Positions 18,796 through 27,575 of a stretch of 64,000 nucleotides of DNA are shown here, piece by piece. The position numbers were made by a program, and so were the translations under genes. The notes beneath the pieces are model-generated. The model searched no databases. It was not told the origin of the DNA and saw nothing but the letters and a program-made list of their open reading frames with translations. The stretch is from Ruminococcus sp. (lineage in GTDB: Bacteria; Bacillota; Clostridia; Oscillospirales; Ruminococcaceae). Where the stretch lies: contig JAFRXL010000005.1 in the NCBI GenBank assembly GCA_017441505.1, forward strand, positions 1 to 64,000, given 5' to 3'. The first letter of the stretch is position 1, and each line of letters opens with the position of its first letter.

Positions 18796-21201
18796 ATGGG
18801 AAGATATGATTTCAGATCTATCGAAGAAAAATGGCAGAAATACTGGGATGAACATGATACATTCAAGGCTTCTGATGACTACAGCAAGAAGAAGTTCTAT
18901 GGTCTTGTAGAGTTCCCTTATCCGTCCGGACACGGTATGCACGTTGGTCATATTAAGGCTTATTCAGGTCTTGAGGTAGTTTCACGTAAACGCAGACTCG
19001 AAGGATATAATGTGCTTTTCCCTATCGGATTCGATGCCTACGGACTTCCTACTGAAAATACTGCTATCAAGGAAAATATCCACCCAAGAATAGTTACAGA
19101 CAGAAATATCGAAAAGTTCACCGGACAGCTCAAAACTGTAGGTTTCTCCTTTGACTGGTCAAGAGTTGTTGACACTACAGAAGAGGGATACTATAAGTGG
19201 ACACAGTGGATATTCCTCAAAATGTTTGAAAAGGGACTTGTTTTCCGTGATAAGACTTCTGTAAACTACTGCCCGAGCTGTAAAGTCGTACTCTCAAATG
19301 AGGACTCTCAGGGCGGTAAATGCGACGTTTGTCACAGCGATATTATCCAGAAAACAAAGGAAGTATGGTACCTCCGCATAACAGAGTATGCCGACAAGCT
19401 CCTTCAGGGACTTGAAGAAGTTGACTATCTCCCTAATGTAAAGCTCCAGCAACAGAACTGGATAGGAAAGTCAACAGGTGCTTTTGTTGATTTCAAGATA
19501 AAGGAACAGGACGAGAAGCTCCGCATCTATACAACACGTCCGGATACACTTTACGGTGTAACATTCATGGTAATCGCTCCGGAGCATCCTATCATCCAGA
19601 AATACAGAGATTCTATCTCCAATATACAGGCACTCGATGACTACAAGGCTGAGTGTGCTAAGAAGAGCGAGTTTGAGAGAACTCAGCTCGTAAAGGACAA
19701 AACCGGCGTTAAGATAGAGGGACTTACAGGTATCAATCCTATTACCGGCAAAGAGATACCTATCTACATCTCTGACTATGTAATGATGGGCTATGGTACA
19801 GGTGCTATAATGGCAGTTCCCGCACACGATACAAGAGACTACGATTTCGCTAAGAAATTCGGTATAGATATAATTGAAGTTATCAAGGGCGGAGATATCT
19901 CCAAGGAAGCTTATACAGGTGAAGGTGAGCTTGTAAATTCCGGTGAGCTCAATGGTCTTTCAAACAAGAAAGATGCTATTAATAAGGCTCTTGAAATACT
20001 TGAAAAGCTCGGATGCGGCGAAAAGGGCGTTCAGTATAAGATGAAGGACTGGGCATTCAACCGTCAGAGATACTGGGGAGAGCCTATCCCGATAGTTCAC
20101 TGTGATACCTGCGGTATGGTAGCTGTACCTTACGAGGAGCTCCCACTCAGACTTCCGGAAGTTGAGAATTTTGAACCCGGTACAGACGGCGAAAGTCCTC
20201 TTGCTAAGATCGACAGTTACGTAAAGTGCAAGTGCCCTAAGTGCGGCAAGGACGCAAGAAGAGAGACTGATACTATGCCTCAGTGGGCTGGTTCATCATG
20301 GTACTTCCTCCGTTACTGTGATCCGCACAACGATAAGGAATTCGCATCACAGGAAGCACTTAAATACTGGATGCCTGTAGACTGGTATAACGGCGGTATG
20401 GAGCACGTTACACGTCATATGATCTACAGCCGTTTCTGGCATAAGTTCCTCTATGACCTCGGACTTGTTCCTACAGCTGAGCCTTACGCAAAGAGAACAG
20501 CTCAGGGACTTATCCTCGGTCCGGACGGCGAGAAGATGTCCAAGTCAAGAGGCAACGTTATTGATCCTAATGACGTCGTTGCAGAGTACGGTGCTGATGT
20601 ACTCAGACTTTATGTACTCTTCATGGGCGACTACGAAAAGGCTGCTCCTTGGAGCGAGTCCAGCATAAAGGGATGCAAGCGTTTTGCTGACCGTGTATGG
20701 GGACTTCAGGATATAATGGCAGACGGTGACGACTACAGTGATAAGCTCCGCAGCAACTTCCATAAGACTATCAAGAAGGTCAGTGAAGACATTGAGGCAA
20801 TGAAGTTCAACACTGCTATTGCTGCAATGATGACTCTTATCAATGATATATATGCAGCAGGCTCAATAACAAAGGCTGAGCTCGGTACATTCTGCACGCT
20901 CCTTTATCCGTTTGCACCTCATATTGCTGAGGAAATGTACAATGCAGCATTCGGAACAGTTCTCAGCGAGCAGAGCTGGGTAGAGTTTGACGAGGCACTT
21001 TGTCAGGATGAGACTATAGAGATAGTTGTTCAGATAAATGGCAAGGTCAAAGCAAAGCTCAATATAGCTGTTGGTGCAGATCAGGCATCTGTAATAGCTA
21101 TGGCAATGGAAGATGAAAAGGTGAAAGAAGCTGTTGAAGGCAAAAACATTGTCAAGCAGATATATGTACCAAATAAACTTGTTAATATTGTTGCAAAATA
21201 A
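18796..21201 (+). CDS. leuS: Leucyl-tRNA synthetase
   Basis: 801 residues, class I. HIGH-type motif PYPSGHGMHVGH near residue 42, an inserted editing (CP1) domain with TTRPDTLYG, a Cys-rich knuckle (CPKCGKDARRETDTMPQWAG), the KMSKS loop EKMSKSRGN, and an anticodon-binding C-terminal domain. Charges tRNA-Leu. Upstream in-frame TTG 18775 and ATG 18787 exist, but AAAGGA at 18781-18786 is 9 bases before ATG 18796, giving the family start MGRYDFRSIEEKW. No T-box leader is present in the 42 bases upstream. Confidence 0.97.
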   Translation: MGRYDFRSIEEKWQKYWDEHDTFKASDDYSKKKFYGLVEFPYPSGHGMHVGHIKAYSGLEVVSRKRRLEGYNVLFPIGFDAYGLPTENTAIKENIHPRIVTDRNIEKFTGQLKTVGFSFDWSRVVDTTEEGYYKWTQWIFLKMFEKGLVFRDKTSVNYCPSCKVVLSNEDSQGGKCDVCHSDIIQKTKEVWYLRITEYADKLLQGLEEVDYLPNVKLQQQNWIGKSTGAFVDFKIKEQDEKLRIYTTRPDTLYGVTFMVIAPEHPIIQKYRDSISNIQALDDYKAECAKKSEFERTQLVKDKTGVKIEGLTGINPITGKEIPIYISDYVMMGYGTGAIMAVPAHDTRDYDFAKKFGIDIIEVIKGGDISKEAYTGEGELVNSGELNGLSNKKDAINKALEILEKLGCGEKGVQYKMKDWAFNRQRYWGEPIPIVHCDTCGMVAVPYEELPLRLPEVENFEPGTDGESPLAKIDSYVKCKCPKCGKDARRETDTMPQWAGSSWYFLRYCDPHNDKEFASQEALKYWMPVDWYNGGMEHVTRHMIYSRFWHKFLYDLGLVPTAEPYAKRTAQGLILGPDGEKMSKSRGNVIDPNDVVAEYGADVLRLYVLFMGDYEKAAPWSESSIKGCKRFADRVWGLQDIMADGDDYSDKLRSNFHKTIKKVSEDIEAMKFNTAIAAMMTLINDIYAAGSITKAELGTFCTLLYPFAPHIAEEMYNAAFGTVLSEQSWVEFDEALCQDETIEIVVQINGKVKAKLNIAVGADQASVIAMAMEDEKVKEAVEGKNIVKQIYVPNKLVNIVAK

Positions 21202-21228
21202 CGAAATTTGAAATAGCAAAAAAAATGC

Positions 21229-21257
21229 TTGACAATTTTAAAAATATATGCTAAACT
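21229..21257 (+). promoter_or_regulatory. SigA-type promoter for rpsU
   Basis: TTGACA at 21229-21234, 17-base spacer, TAAACT at 21252-21257. The transcript would have a leader of about 120 bases before rpsU. Confidence 0.8.
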
Positions 21258-21312
21258 ATTAGTATATTATATGATTTTTATATCTGCTGTTTTCAGAGAT
21301 AGGGATGACTGA

Positions 21313-21366
21313 CACTCATTTATGAGTGATTAGTATAGATGTACGAGGTCAGCTTCGTGCAACCTC
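21313..21366 (+). other. Structured leader of rpsU
   Basis: Two inverted repeats in the untranslated region: CACTCAT / ATGAGTG at 21313-21328, and GAGGT at 21345-21349 with ACCTC at 21362-21366. The second lies just before the GGGAGGG ribosome site at 21374-21380 and its ACCTC arm could alternatively pair with it. This could be autoregulatory, but no known leader family is recognised. Confidence 0.45.
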
Positions 21367-21386
21367 TGAATAAGGGAGGGAAAGAA

Positions 21387-21560
21387 GTGGCAGAAGTTCG
21401 TGTTGGCAAAAACGAATCTTTAGATACAGCTCTTAAGAGATTTAAGAGATCATGTGCAAAGGATGGCGTCATTGCTGAAGTACGTAAGAGAGAGCATTAC
21501 GAAAAGCCTTCAGTAAAGCGTAAGAAGAAGTCTGAGGCAGCTCGTAAGCGTAAGTATTGA
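21387..21560 (+). CDS. rpsU: 30S ribosomal protein S21
   Basis: 57 residues from GTG 21387, the normal size. GGGAGGG at 21374-21380 is 6 bases upstream; the frame is open to an ATG at 21339, but that extension is unlike S21. Family sequence: [18 protein letters not shown], then a highly basic [13 protein letters not shown] tail. S21 contacts the 16S rRNA 3' end and helps initiation. Monocistronic, with its own promoter and terminator. Confidence 0.96.
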   Translation: MAEVRVGKNESLDTALKRFKRSCAKDGVIAEVRKREHYEKPSVKRKKKSEAARKRKY

Positions 21561-21583
21561 TCTTACGAAAAATTTATGTTGAT

Positions 21584-21610
21584 AAAAGCGATCCTTCGGG
21601 TTCGCTTTTT
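21584..21610 (+). terminator. Rho-independent terminator of rpsU
   Basis: AAAAGCGA / TCGCTTTT stem capped by CC-TTCG-GG and followed by T residues. Clear and strong. Confidence 0.92.
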
Positions 21611-21638
21611 CATTTATTGAACGGAGTTGACTATTTTA

Positions 21639-22160
21639 ATGGGATTCAGACACAAGATAACAAAAACTGAGACAGAATTTGCGTTCAGAAAGACAGTCAA
21701 TATCACTCCGGAGTTTTTGAAAAAACACGGGATAAAAGGTCTGATACTTGACGTTGATAATACCCTGACTACGCACGATAATCCGGTGCCGGCAGAGGGA
21801 ATAACAGAATGGCTCGAAAATATGAAAAAGAACGGGATAAAACTCATGATAGTCTCGAACAATCATCCTGAAAGAGTAAAGCCGTTTGCTGACCCTCTCG
21901 GACTTGAATTCGTGTCGGACAGCGGTAAGCCGCTAAGAAGAGGATATACAGAGGCGATGAAGCGGATGAAGCTGAAGCCGAGAGAGACTGGTGCGGTCGG
22001 AGATCAGCTGTTTACCGATGTCTGGGGAGCAAATTTCGCCGGAGTGAGAACTATATATGTGTCTCCCATTGAGCTTGAGGGCAGACATAAAAGATTTATC
22101 AGATTCAAAAGAGTGCTGGAAAAACCATTCCTGCCGAAAAAATTTATTGATGAAAAATAA
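21639..22160 (+). CDS. YqeG-type HAD-superfamily phosphatase (subfamily IIIA)
   Basis: 173 residues. HAD motifs in order: LILDVDNTLTTHD (nucleophile Asp), MIVSNNHPERV, the Lys region SDSGKPLRRGY, and GAVGDQLFTDVWGAN. These match the YqeG/PGP-type family, whose members include phosphatidylglycerophosphate phosphatases; the substrate here is not proven. ATG 21639 is preceded by ACGGAG; TTG 21627 is an alternative. aroQ follows 12 bases later. In Bacillus yqeG, yqeH, aroE and nadD form one run; here yqeG has been split off with aroQ. Confidence 0.88.
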   Translation: MGFRHKITKTETEFAFRKTVNITPEFLKKHGIKGLILDVDNTLTTHDNPVPAEGITEWLENMKKNGIKLMIVSNNHPERVKPFADPLGLEFVSDSGKPLRRGYTEAMKRMKLKPRETGAVGDQLFTDVWGANFAGVRTIYVSPIELEGRHKRFIRFKRVLEKPFLPKKFIDEK

Positions 22161-22172
22161 AGGAGAATCCAT

Positions 22173-22604
22173 ATGATAAAGAAGATCCTTGTTATACACG
22201 GACCAAATCTTAACCTCTTAGGTGAGCGTGAACCGGGAGTTTACGGAAATACAGGCATAGATGTACTTAACAGCAATATCATTGACAGAGCTAAAGAACA
22301 AGGACTTGAATGTGAGATATTCCAGTCCAATCACGAGGGAGCTATCATTGATAAGCTCCACGCTGCAAGAACTTCTTTTGACGGAGTTATCATAAATGCC
22401 GGAGCTTATACTCATTACAGCTACGCTATACGTGATGCTATATCTGCAATAAAGATACCATGTATTGAAGTTCACATAAGCAACGTCTTCGCAAGAGATG
22501 AATTCCGTTCAAATTCAGTTATCGCACCTGTATGCAAGGGGAGCATCAGCGGTTTCGGATTCGGAAGCTATTATCTCGCAGTTCAGGCACTTGCTGAACT
22601 TTAA
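22173..22604 (+). CDS. aroQ: 3-dehydroquinate dehydratase, type II
   Basis: 143 residues, the usual length. Type II signature near the N-terminus (LVIHGPNLNLLGEREPGVYG, including the catalytic Tyr), QSNHEGAIIDKLH, the site INAGAYTHYS, and EVHISNVFARDEFR. Catalyses the third step of the shikimate pathway by removing water from 3-dehydroquinate. AAAGGAGAA precedes the ATG, and pepP-like follows with overlapping ribosome site. Confidence 0.97.
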   Translation: MIKKILVIHGPNLNLLGEREPGVYGNTGIDVLNSNIIDRAKEQGLECEIFQSNHEGAIIDKLHAARTSFDGVIINAGAYTHYSYAIRDAISAIKIPCIEVHISNVFARDEFRSNSVIAPVCKGSISGFGFGSYYLAVQALAEL

Positions 22605-22616
22605 GGAGGAAAAATC

Positions 22617-23681
22617 TTGACAAGAGCAAAGAAACTTTTTGAGCATTTCAAGGACGCAGATTGTGCCCTTATAACTTCAGACATAAACAGAAGATATTTT
22701 ACAGGCATGAAGTCATCAGCCGGAGTTGTAGTCATACTGCCTGAAAAGACCTATCTTCTTATCGATTTCAGATATATCGAGAAAGCTCGTGCGACAGTAA
22801 AAGATGCAGAGGTAATAGAGCTGAAAAAGCTCTTTCCTCAGCTTACAGAGATATTCAAGGCAAATGATGTTAAATCAGTAGCTATAGAGTCCGAGACAAT
22901 GACGGTCAAGGAGCTCAACAGCTATAAGCATTTTTTCCATTATCTTGAGATAAATGAATCTGACTCGCTGAGCAATGCTATTAACTCTCTCAGAATGATA
23001 AAGGACGAGGATGAGATAAAGTGCATCAGAAAAGCTCAGGAGATTGCTGAAAAGTCCATGAATGAGCTTCTTCCATTTATCAAAGTCGGTGTTACAGAGC
23101 GTGAGATAGCTCTTGAACTCAACAGACTTATGTTCAAAAACGGAGCAGAGGACTTGTCATTTGAGACTATCGTCCTTTCAGGAGCAAATACTTCGATGCC
23201 TCATGGAGTTCCGTCAGACAAAAAAGTTGAGGACGGCGACTTTGTCCTCATGGACTTTGGTGCTGTATGGAACGGCTATCACAGCGACATGACAAGAACA
23301 TTGTGCGTCGGTGAGCCTACAGAGGAGATGCGGAAAGTGTACGGTATTGTCCTTGAAGCTCAGCTCGCAGGCATAAAGGCTGCAAAAGCCGGCATCACAG
23401 GCTGCGACCTTGACTCTGTTGCAAGAGAGATCATCCGCAAGGAAGGTTATGGCGAATGTTTCGGTCACTCACTCGGACACGGAGTCGGACTTGAAATACA
23501 TGAAAAACCAAATGCTTCTCCGAACTATAAGCTCCCGCTTCCGGAGGGAACGGTAGTCACTGTCGAGCCGGGTATCTATATACCGGGAAAATTCGGAGTT
23601 CGTATTGAGGACTTTGTCATAATAACTGAAAACGGATGCGATAATTTGACGAAAATTGATAAAAATCTCATAACTTTGTAA
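22617..23681 (+). CDS. Xaa-Pro aminopeptidase-like M24 metallopeptidase
   Basis: 354 residues. An N-terminal creatinase-like domain (about 1-125) precedes the M24 'pita-bread' domain with the five metal ligands: VLMDFGAVWNGYHSDMTRT (two Asp), GHSLGHGVGLEIHE (His), VVTVEPGIYI (Glu) and GVRIEDFVII (Glu). Members release N-terminal residues before proline. The start is TTG 22617 with AAGGAGG at 22603-22609 spanning the aroQ stop. Gene order aroQ-M24-efp is widespread in Firmicutes. Confidence 0.93.
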   Translation: MTRAKKLFEHFKDADCALITSDINRRYFTGMKSSAGVVVILPEKTYLLIDFRYIEKARATVKDAEVIELKKLFPQLTEIFKANDVKSVAIESETMTVKELNSYKHFFHYLEINESDSLSNAINSLRMIKDEDEIKCIRKAQEIAEKSMNELLPFIKVGVTEREIALELNRLMFKNGAEDLSFETIVLSGANTSMPHGVPSDKKVEDGDFVLMDFGAVWNGYHSDMTRTLCVGEPTEEMRKVYGIVLEAQLAGIKAAKAGITGCDLDSVAREIIRKEGYGECFGHSLGHGVGLEIHEKPNASPNYKLPLPEGTVVTVEPGIYIPGKFGVRIEDFVIITENGCDNLTKIDKNLITL

Positions 23682-23698
23682 TAATATCATTTAGGGTA

Positions 23699-23727
23699 TT
23701 GCAAAAAATCATAAAATGTGGTAAAAT
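23699..23727 (+). promoter_or_regulatory. Likely promoter for efp
   Basis: TTGCAA at 23699-23704, 17-base spacer, TAAAAT at 23722-23727; 39 bases before the efp start. Confidence 0.65.
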
Positions 23728-23766
23728 AAACTATAATCTTTAATTGAAATTACGGAGGTATTTTTA

Positions 23767-24324
23767 ATGATTTCAGCAGGCGATTTCAGAAACGGCGTTA
23801 CTTTTGAGCTCGACGGACAGGTTGTTCAGGTTATCGAGTTCCAGCACGTAAAACCAGGTAAGGGTGCCGCTTTTGTAAGAACTAAATACAAGAACGTTAT
23901 CACAGGCTCAGTTGTTGAAACTTCTTTCAACCCAACTGCTAAGTTCCCAACAGCTTTCGTTGAGAGAAAGGATATGCAGTACAGCTACAACGACGGCGAG
24001 CTTTACTACTTCATGGATCTTGAAACTTATGAGCAGGTTCCGATCAGTGCATCTACTCTCGGCGACAGCTTCAAGTTCGTTAAGGAAGAAATGATCTGTA
24101 AGATCCTTTCTTACAAGGGCAATGTTTTCGGCGTAGAGCCGCCAAACTTTGTTGAGCTCGTTGTAACTCAGACTGACCCAGGTTTCAAGGGCGATACAGC
24201 TACAAATGCTACAAAGCCAGCTACACTTGAGACTGGTGCTGAGGTCAAGGTTCCTCTCTTCATCAACGAAGGCGAGAAGATCCAGATCGATACAAGAACC
24301 GGCGAGTATATGTCAAGAGCATAA
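23767..24324 (+). CDS. efp: Elongation factor P
   Basis: 185 residues, complete. The N-terminal domain has the exposed loop [10 protein letters not shown], whose Lys is the residue modified in some bacteria and which contacts the peptidyl-transferase centre; two OB-fold domains follow, ending [20 protein letters not shown] relieves ribosome stalling on polyproline stretches. CGGAGGT lies before the ATG. It has its own likely promoter. Confidence 0.97.
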   Translation: MISAGDFRNGVTFELDGQVVQVIEFQHVKPGKGAAFVRTKYKNVITGSVVETSFNPTAKFPTAFVERKDMQYSYNDGELYYFMDLETYEQVPISASTLGDSFKFVKEEMICKILSYKGNVFGVEPPNFVELVVTQTDPGFKGDTATNATKPATLETGAEVKVPLFINEGEKIQIDTRTGEYMSRA

Positions 24325-24362
24325 TTTTACTATTGTTACTAAATTGAGAGGAGGAGCTGTTT

Positions 24363-24896
24363 ATGAAGCTTACCGAAAAAATGTCTTATTTACAGGGACT
24401 GCTTGATGGTCTCGAAATTGATAACTCTACAAAAGAGGGCAAAGCATTGCTTCAGATGTCTGAGGTCATGTCTGAGTTAGTAGTTTATGTAGAGGATCTT
24501 CAGTCACAGGTCGATGAACTCACAGAGCTTTGTGATATTCTCGATGAGGATCTCGGTCAGGTAGAGGACGACCTCTATGAGGACTGCGATAATTGCGACG
24601 GCGATTGCGATAATTGCGACGAAGAAGACTGGAGAGATGACGGAGAAGACGATATTGACGAAGATGACGATGAGTTCGACTTCGACGATGATGACGATGA
24701 GCTTTATGAGATCACCTGTCCAACTTGCGGAGATACTATCCTGCTTGATGACGGTATGATCGAGGAAGGCTCTATCAATTGTCCTAACTGCAACGAGCTT
24801 CTTGAATTCGACTACGATGATCTTACTATCGAAGATTTCGAGGGCGAAGATGAAGAGGCTGAAAAAGAAGACGCTAAGTCTGAGGACAAGAAATAA
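24363..24896 (+). CDS. Acidic zinc-ribbon protein, CD1247-like
   Basis: 177 residues. An N-terminal helical part (MKLTEKMSYLQGLLDGLEI) is followed by a very acidic middle (about 70-115) containing a Cys-rich DCDNCDGDCDNCD run, then a four-cysteine ribbon (CPTCGDTILL and CPNCNELLEF), and an acidic end. Resembles a conserved Clostridia family found after efp (CD1247-like); no biochemical role is known to me. Two sets of CxxC pairs could bind metal. GAGGAGG precedes the ATG. Confidence 0.8.
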   Translation: MKLTEKMSYLQGLLDGLEIDNSTKEGKALLQMSEVMSELVVYVEDLQSQVDELTELCDILDEDLGQVEDDLYEDCDNCDGDCDNCDEEDWRDDGEDDIDEDDDEFDFDDDDDELYEITCPTCGDTILLDDGMIEEGSINCPNCNELLEFDYDDLTIEDFEGEDEEAEKEDAKSEDKK

Positions 24897-24906
24897 TAAC
24901 GATATT

Positions 24907-24941
24907 GGCAGGCACAGTTGATTCTGTGACCTGCCTTTTTT
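24907..24941 (+). terminator. Rho-independent terminator of the efp transcript
   Basis: GGCAGG-CACAG / CTGTG-A-CCTGCC stem followed by seven T residues. Confidence 0.92.
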
Positions 24942-24965
24942 ATTTGCATATATCAGACCAACAGG

Positions 24966-24993
24966 AAGGACACACTATTCAAGCGTGTCCTTT
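24966..24993 (+). other. Second hairpin, AAGGACAC / GTGTCCTT
   Basis: An eight-base perfect inverted repeat with an 11-base loop lies 25 bases after the terminator, followed by TTTGTT. May be a backup terminator; the rest of 24942-25074 shows nothing else recognisable. Confidence 0.4.
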
Positions 24994-25074
24994 GTTAGTA
25001 TCATCTGCCTATATTTCTCTATGTCAAATTGCTCGGCTGGGAACATCTTCAGAAGTAAAGTGATAGAATTGTAA

Positions 25075-25103
25075 TTGAAAAAAATGAAATGATATGTTAT
25101 TAT
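25075..25103 (+). promoter_or_regulatory. Likely promoter for the two-component genes
   Basis: TTGAAA at 25075-25080, 17-base spacer, TATTAT at 25098-25103, 32 bases before the response regulator start. Confidence 0.55.
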
Positions 25104-25134
25104 ATAAGATGTAATAAGTCATGGAGGTAAGAAA

Positions 25135-25806
25135 ATGACAAACATTTTATTAGTTGAAGATGATAAAAGTATAGTAGTAAATCTTACTGAGTTTCTTTCA
25201 AAGGAAGGGTTCAGCGTAAAAAATGCCAACGGACAGAATAAGGCACTCGAAATGATAGAAAATGAGCATTTTGATCTTGTACTTCTCGATGTTTCTCTCG
25301 CAGAGGGAAACGGATTTGCTGTATGTTCAGCAATAAAATCTGAGCATGATATACCTGTTATATTCCTCACAGCATCAAGTGACGAATTCAGTACAGTTAC
25401 GGGATTCGAGCTTGGAGCGGATGATTATATCCCAAAGCCGTTTCGTCCGAGAGAGCTTATATTAAGAATAAAGAACATACTTCGTCTAACAGGCGGAAGC
25501 GGCAGCGTCACTAAGCTTGGGGACGTTGTTGTTGACACTGTAAAGGGAATCGCAACTAAAAACGGAAATGATCTTTATTTATCCGCACTTGAATATCGTT
25601 TGCTGCTTGTGTTCATTAACAATCGTGGAGCAGTGCTGTCAAGAACTCAGCTTCTTGAGGCAATATGGGATATAGCTGGGGAGTTCGTCAATGATAATAC
25701 TCTGACAGTTTACATAAAGAGACTGAGAGAAAAGATCGAAAACGATCCTCAGGATCCTAAAATTATAAAGACAGTGCGTGGAATGGGATATAAGGTGGAC
25801 TTATGA
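25135..25806 (+). CDS. OmpR-family response regulator
   Basis: 223 residues. Receiver domain (about 1-115) with the acidic pocket VEDDK, phospho-acceptor Asp in LLDVSLAEGNGF, the Thr of FLTASS and Lys of PKPFRPRE. C-terminal winged-helix DNA-binding domain (about 125-223) with the VNDNTLTVYIKRLREKI recognition helix. ATGGAGGTAAGAAA precedes the start. It overlaps the kinase gene by 4 bases, and an ABC exporter follows, which is the likely target. Confidence 0.95.
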   Translation: MTNILLVEDDKSIVVNLTEFLSKEGFSVKNANGQNKALEMIENEHFDLVLLDVSLAEGNGFAVCSAIKSEHDIPVIFLTASSDEFSTVTGFELGADDYIPKPFRPRELILRIKNILRLTGGSGSVTKLGDVVVDTVKGIATKNGNDLYLSALEYRLLLVFINNRGAVLSRTQLLEAIWDIAGEFVNDNTLTVYIKRLREKIENDPQDPKIIKTVRGMGYKVDL

Positions 25807-26807
25807 TAAAGCTATTGAGAAATTTTGAAACAGGTATTTCTGTATGGCTGATGATAATTATATCAGTTATCGCAGTAGCTGCGGCGAGCTTTAATGGTGT
25901 TCGTACAGGTATCTTATCAGCAGTTTTATGTTTACTGTTTATAATCATTCATTTGGTTACTAATTTCTACAGATACAAGAGGCTTACAGAGTTATCGTCT
26001 GATATAGATAAAGTATTGCATGGTGACGAGCATATTGATCTCCATAAATATTCCGAGGGCGAGCTTGCTATACTACAGAACGAGATATGGAAAATGACCA
26101 TAAGACTTCGTGAGCAGGAACAGAAACTAAGGGAGGATAAAGAGTTCCTTGCAGATTCTCTTGCCGACATCTCTCACCAGCTTCGTACACCGCTTACATC
26201 TATGAATCTGATAATGTCACTTTTTTCAAGACCTGATACAACTATCGAAAAAAAGACAGAGCTCATGCATGAAATGAACGGACTTCTGAGGCGAGTTGAC
26301 TGGCTTATAACTACGCTTTTGAAAATGTCAAAGCTTGATGCCGGAACTGTAAAATTCCGTAAGGACGTAGTACCTATGGAAAAGCTGCTCGAACAAGCTT
26401 GTATGCCGGTGCAGATACCTATTGAACTCCGGGAGCAGCGGCTAATAATAAATGGTTCGGGAACATTTAAGGGTGATATACAGTGGACCTGTGAAGCTAT
26501 AGGCAATATCGTTAAAAACTGTATGGAGCACACTCCGGCAGGAGGAACTATCACCGTGACCGGTATCGATAATCCTTTATATAAAGAAATAAAGATAAAA
26601 GATACCGGATGCGGTATCAGAGCCGAAGACCTTCCGCATATATTTGAGCGATTTTATAAGGGAAACGAAAACAATGAACAGAGCTTTGGCATAGGTCTTG
26701 CACTTGCAAGAAACATAGTGAGCAGTCAGGACGGTACGCTGAAAGCATATAATTCTCCGGAAGGCGGAGCAGAATTTGAAATGCGTTTCTATAACGGAGC
26801 AGTTTAG
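25803..26807 (+). CDS. Sensor histidine kinase, short two-helix (intramembrane-sensing) type
   Basis: 334 residues. Two membrane helices (about 13-30 and 36-53) with only a few residues between them, no extracellular sensor domain, then a HAMP-like linker, the phospho-acceptor helix SLADISHQLRTPLTSM, N box NIVKNCMEHTPAGG, G1 DTGCGI and GIGLALARNIV. Kinases of this form usually sense cell-envelope stress through a partner ABC transporter (BceS type), which fits the genes downstream. The partnership is inference. Confidence 0.92.
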   Translation: MIKLLRNFETGISVWLMIIISVIAVAAASFNGVRTGILSAVLCLLFIIIHLVTNFYRYKRLTELSSDIDKVLHGDEHIDLHKYSEGELAILQNEIWKMTIRLREQEQKLREDKEFLADSLADISHQLRTPLTSMNLIMSLFSRPDTTIEKKTELMHEMNGLLRRVDWLITTLLKMSKLDAGTVKFRKDVVPMEKLLEQACMPVQIPIELREQRLIINGSGTFKGDIQWTCEAIGNIVKNCMEHTPAGGTITVTGIDNPLYKEIKIKDTGCGIRAEDLPHIFERFYKGNENNEQSFGIGLALARNIVSSQDGTLKAYNSPEGGAEFEMRFYNGAV

Positions 26808-26834
26808 TGACATATTTGTTATTTTAAAGTCACT
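26806..26834. promoter_or_regulatory. Inverted repeat AGTGAC-N17-GTCACT before the ABC genes (candidate operator)
   Basis: A perfect 6-base inverted repeat spans the kinase stop codon and the -35 area of the downstream promoter. A site in this position is what a response regulator for the ABC genes would need. Not matched to any published consensus. Confidence 0.35.
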
Positions 26835-26860
26835 GACCTGTAATAAACATCTGATATAAT
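26833..26860 (+). promoter_or_regulatory. Likely promoter for the ABC exporter genes
   Basis: Perfect -10 TATAAT at 26855-26860 with a weak -35 CTGACC at 26833-26838 (16-base spacer). A weak -35 is typical of promoters needing an activator. Confidence 0.5.
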
Positions 26861-26891
26861 AATTACATCATCAAAGATAAGGAGAATTATC

Positions 26892-27575
26892 ATGGAAATA
26901 CTTAAAGTTGAAAATCTCACAAAAATATATGGTAAAGGCGAAAATCAGGTAAACGCTCTGGATAACGTATCTTTTTCAGTTGAAAAGGGAGAGTTCGTAG
27001 CAATAATCGGACCGTCAGGTTCAGGAAAGTCAACACTTCTGCACATACTCGGAGGAGTTGATAAGCCTACAAGCGGTAAGGTATGGATGGACGGAAATGA
27101 TGTATATGCACAGAACGATGAGCAGCTTGCTATTTTCCGCCGCCGTCAGGTCGGACTTATCTATCAGTTTTATAATCTTATCCCTGTGCTTAATGTAACT
27201 GAGAATATAACCCTTCCGGTACTCATGGACGGAAGGCAGGTGAACGAAGCAAGACTCAACGAGCTTCTGGATATACTGAAACTCAGAGGCAGAGAATCAC
27301 ATCTTCCTAACGAGCTTTCGGGAGGTCAGCAGCAGAGAGTTTCTATTGGTCGAGCACTTATGAATGCACCGGCAGTTGTTCTTGCAGACGAGCCGACCGG
27401 AAACCTCGACAGCAAAAACAGTCAGGAGATAGTTGAGCTTCTGAAAGTATCAAATCAGAAGTACAACCAGACACTTATTGTTATAACTCATGATGAAAAT
27501 GTTGCACTTCAGGCAGACCGCATAATTGCTATTGAAGACGGAAAGATAAAGCGTGACGAGGTGATAAGAAAATGA
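26892..27575 (+). CDS. ABC transporter ATP-binding protein (MacB/LolD/BceA type)
   Basis: 227 residues: Walker A GPSGSGKSTL, Q-loop FYNLIP, signature LSGGQQQRVSIG, Walker B VLADEPTGNLDS and the switch His in VITHDEN. It belongs to the class paired with FtsX-fold permeases that export peptides, lipoproteins or respond to antimicrobial peptides. AAGGAGAA precedes the ATG; it overlaps the permease by 4 bases. Confidence 0.94.
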   Translation: MEILKVENLTKIYGKGENQVNALDNVSFSVEKGEFVAIIGPSGSGKSTLLHILGGVDKPTSGKVWMDGNDVYAQNDEQLAIFRRRQVGLIYQFYNLIPVLNVTENITLPVLMDGRQVNEARLNELLDILKLRGRESHLPNELSGGQQQRVSIGRALMNAPAVVLADEPTGNLDSKNSQEIVELLKVSNQKYNQTLIVITHDENVALQADRIIAIEDGKIKRDEVIRK

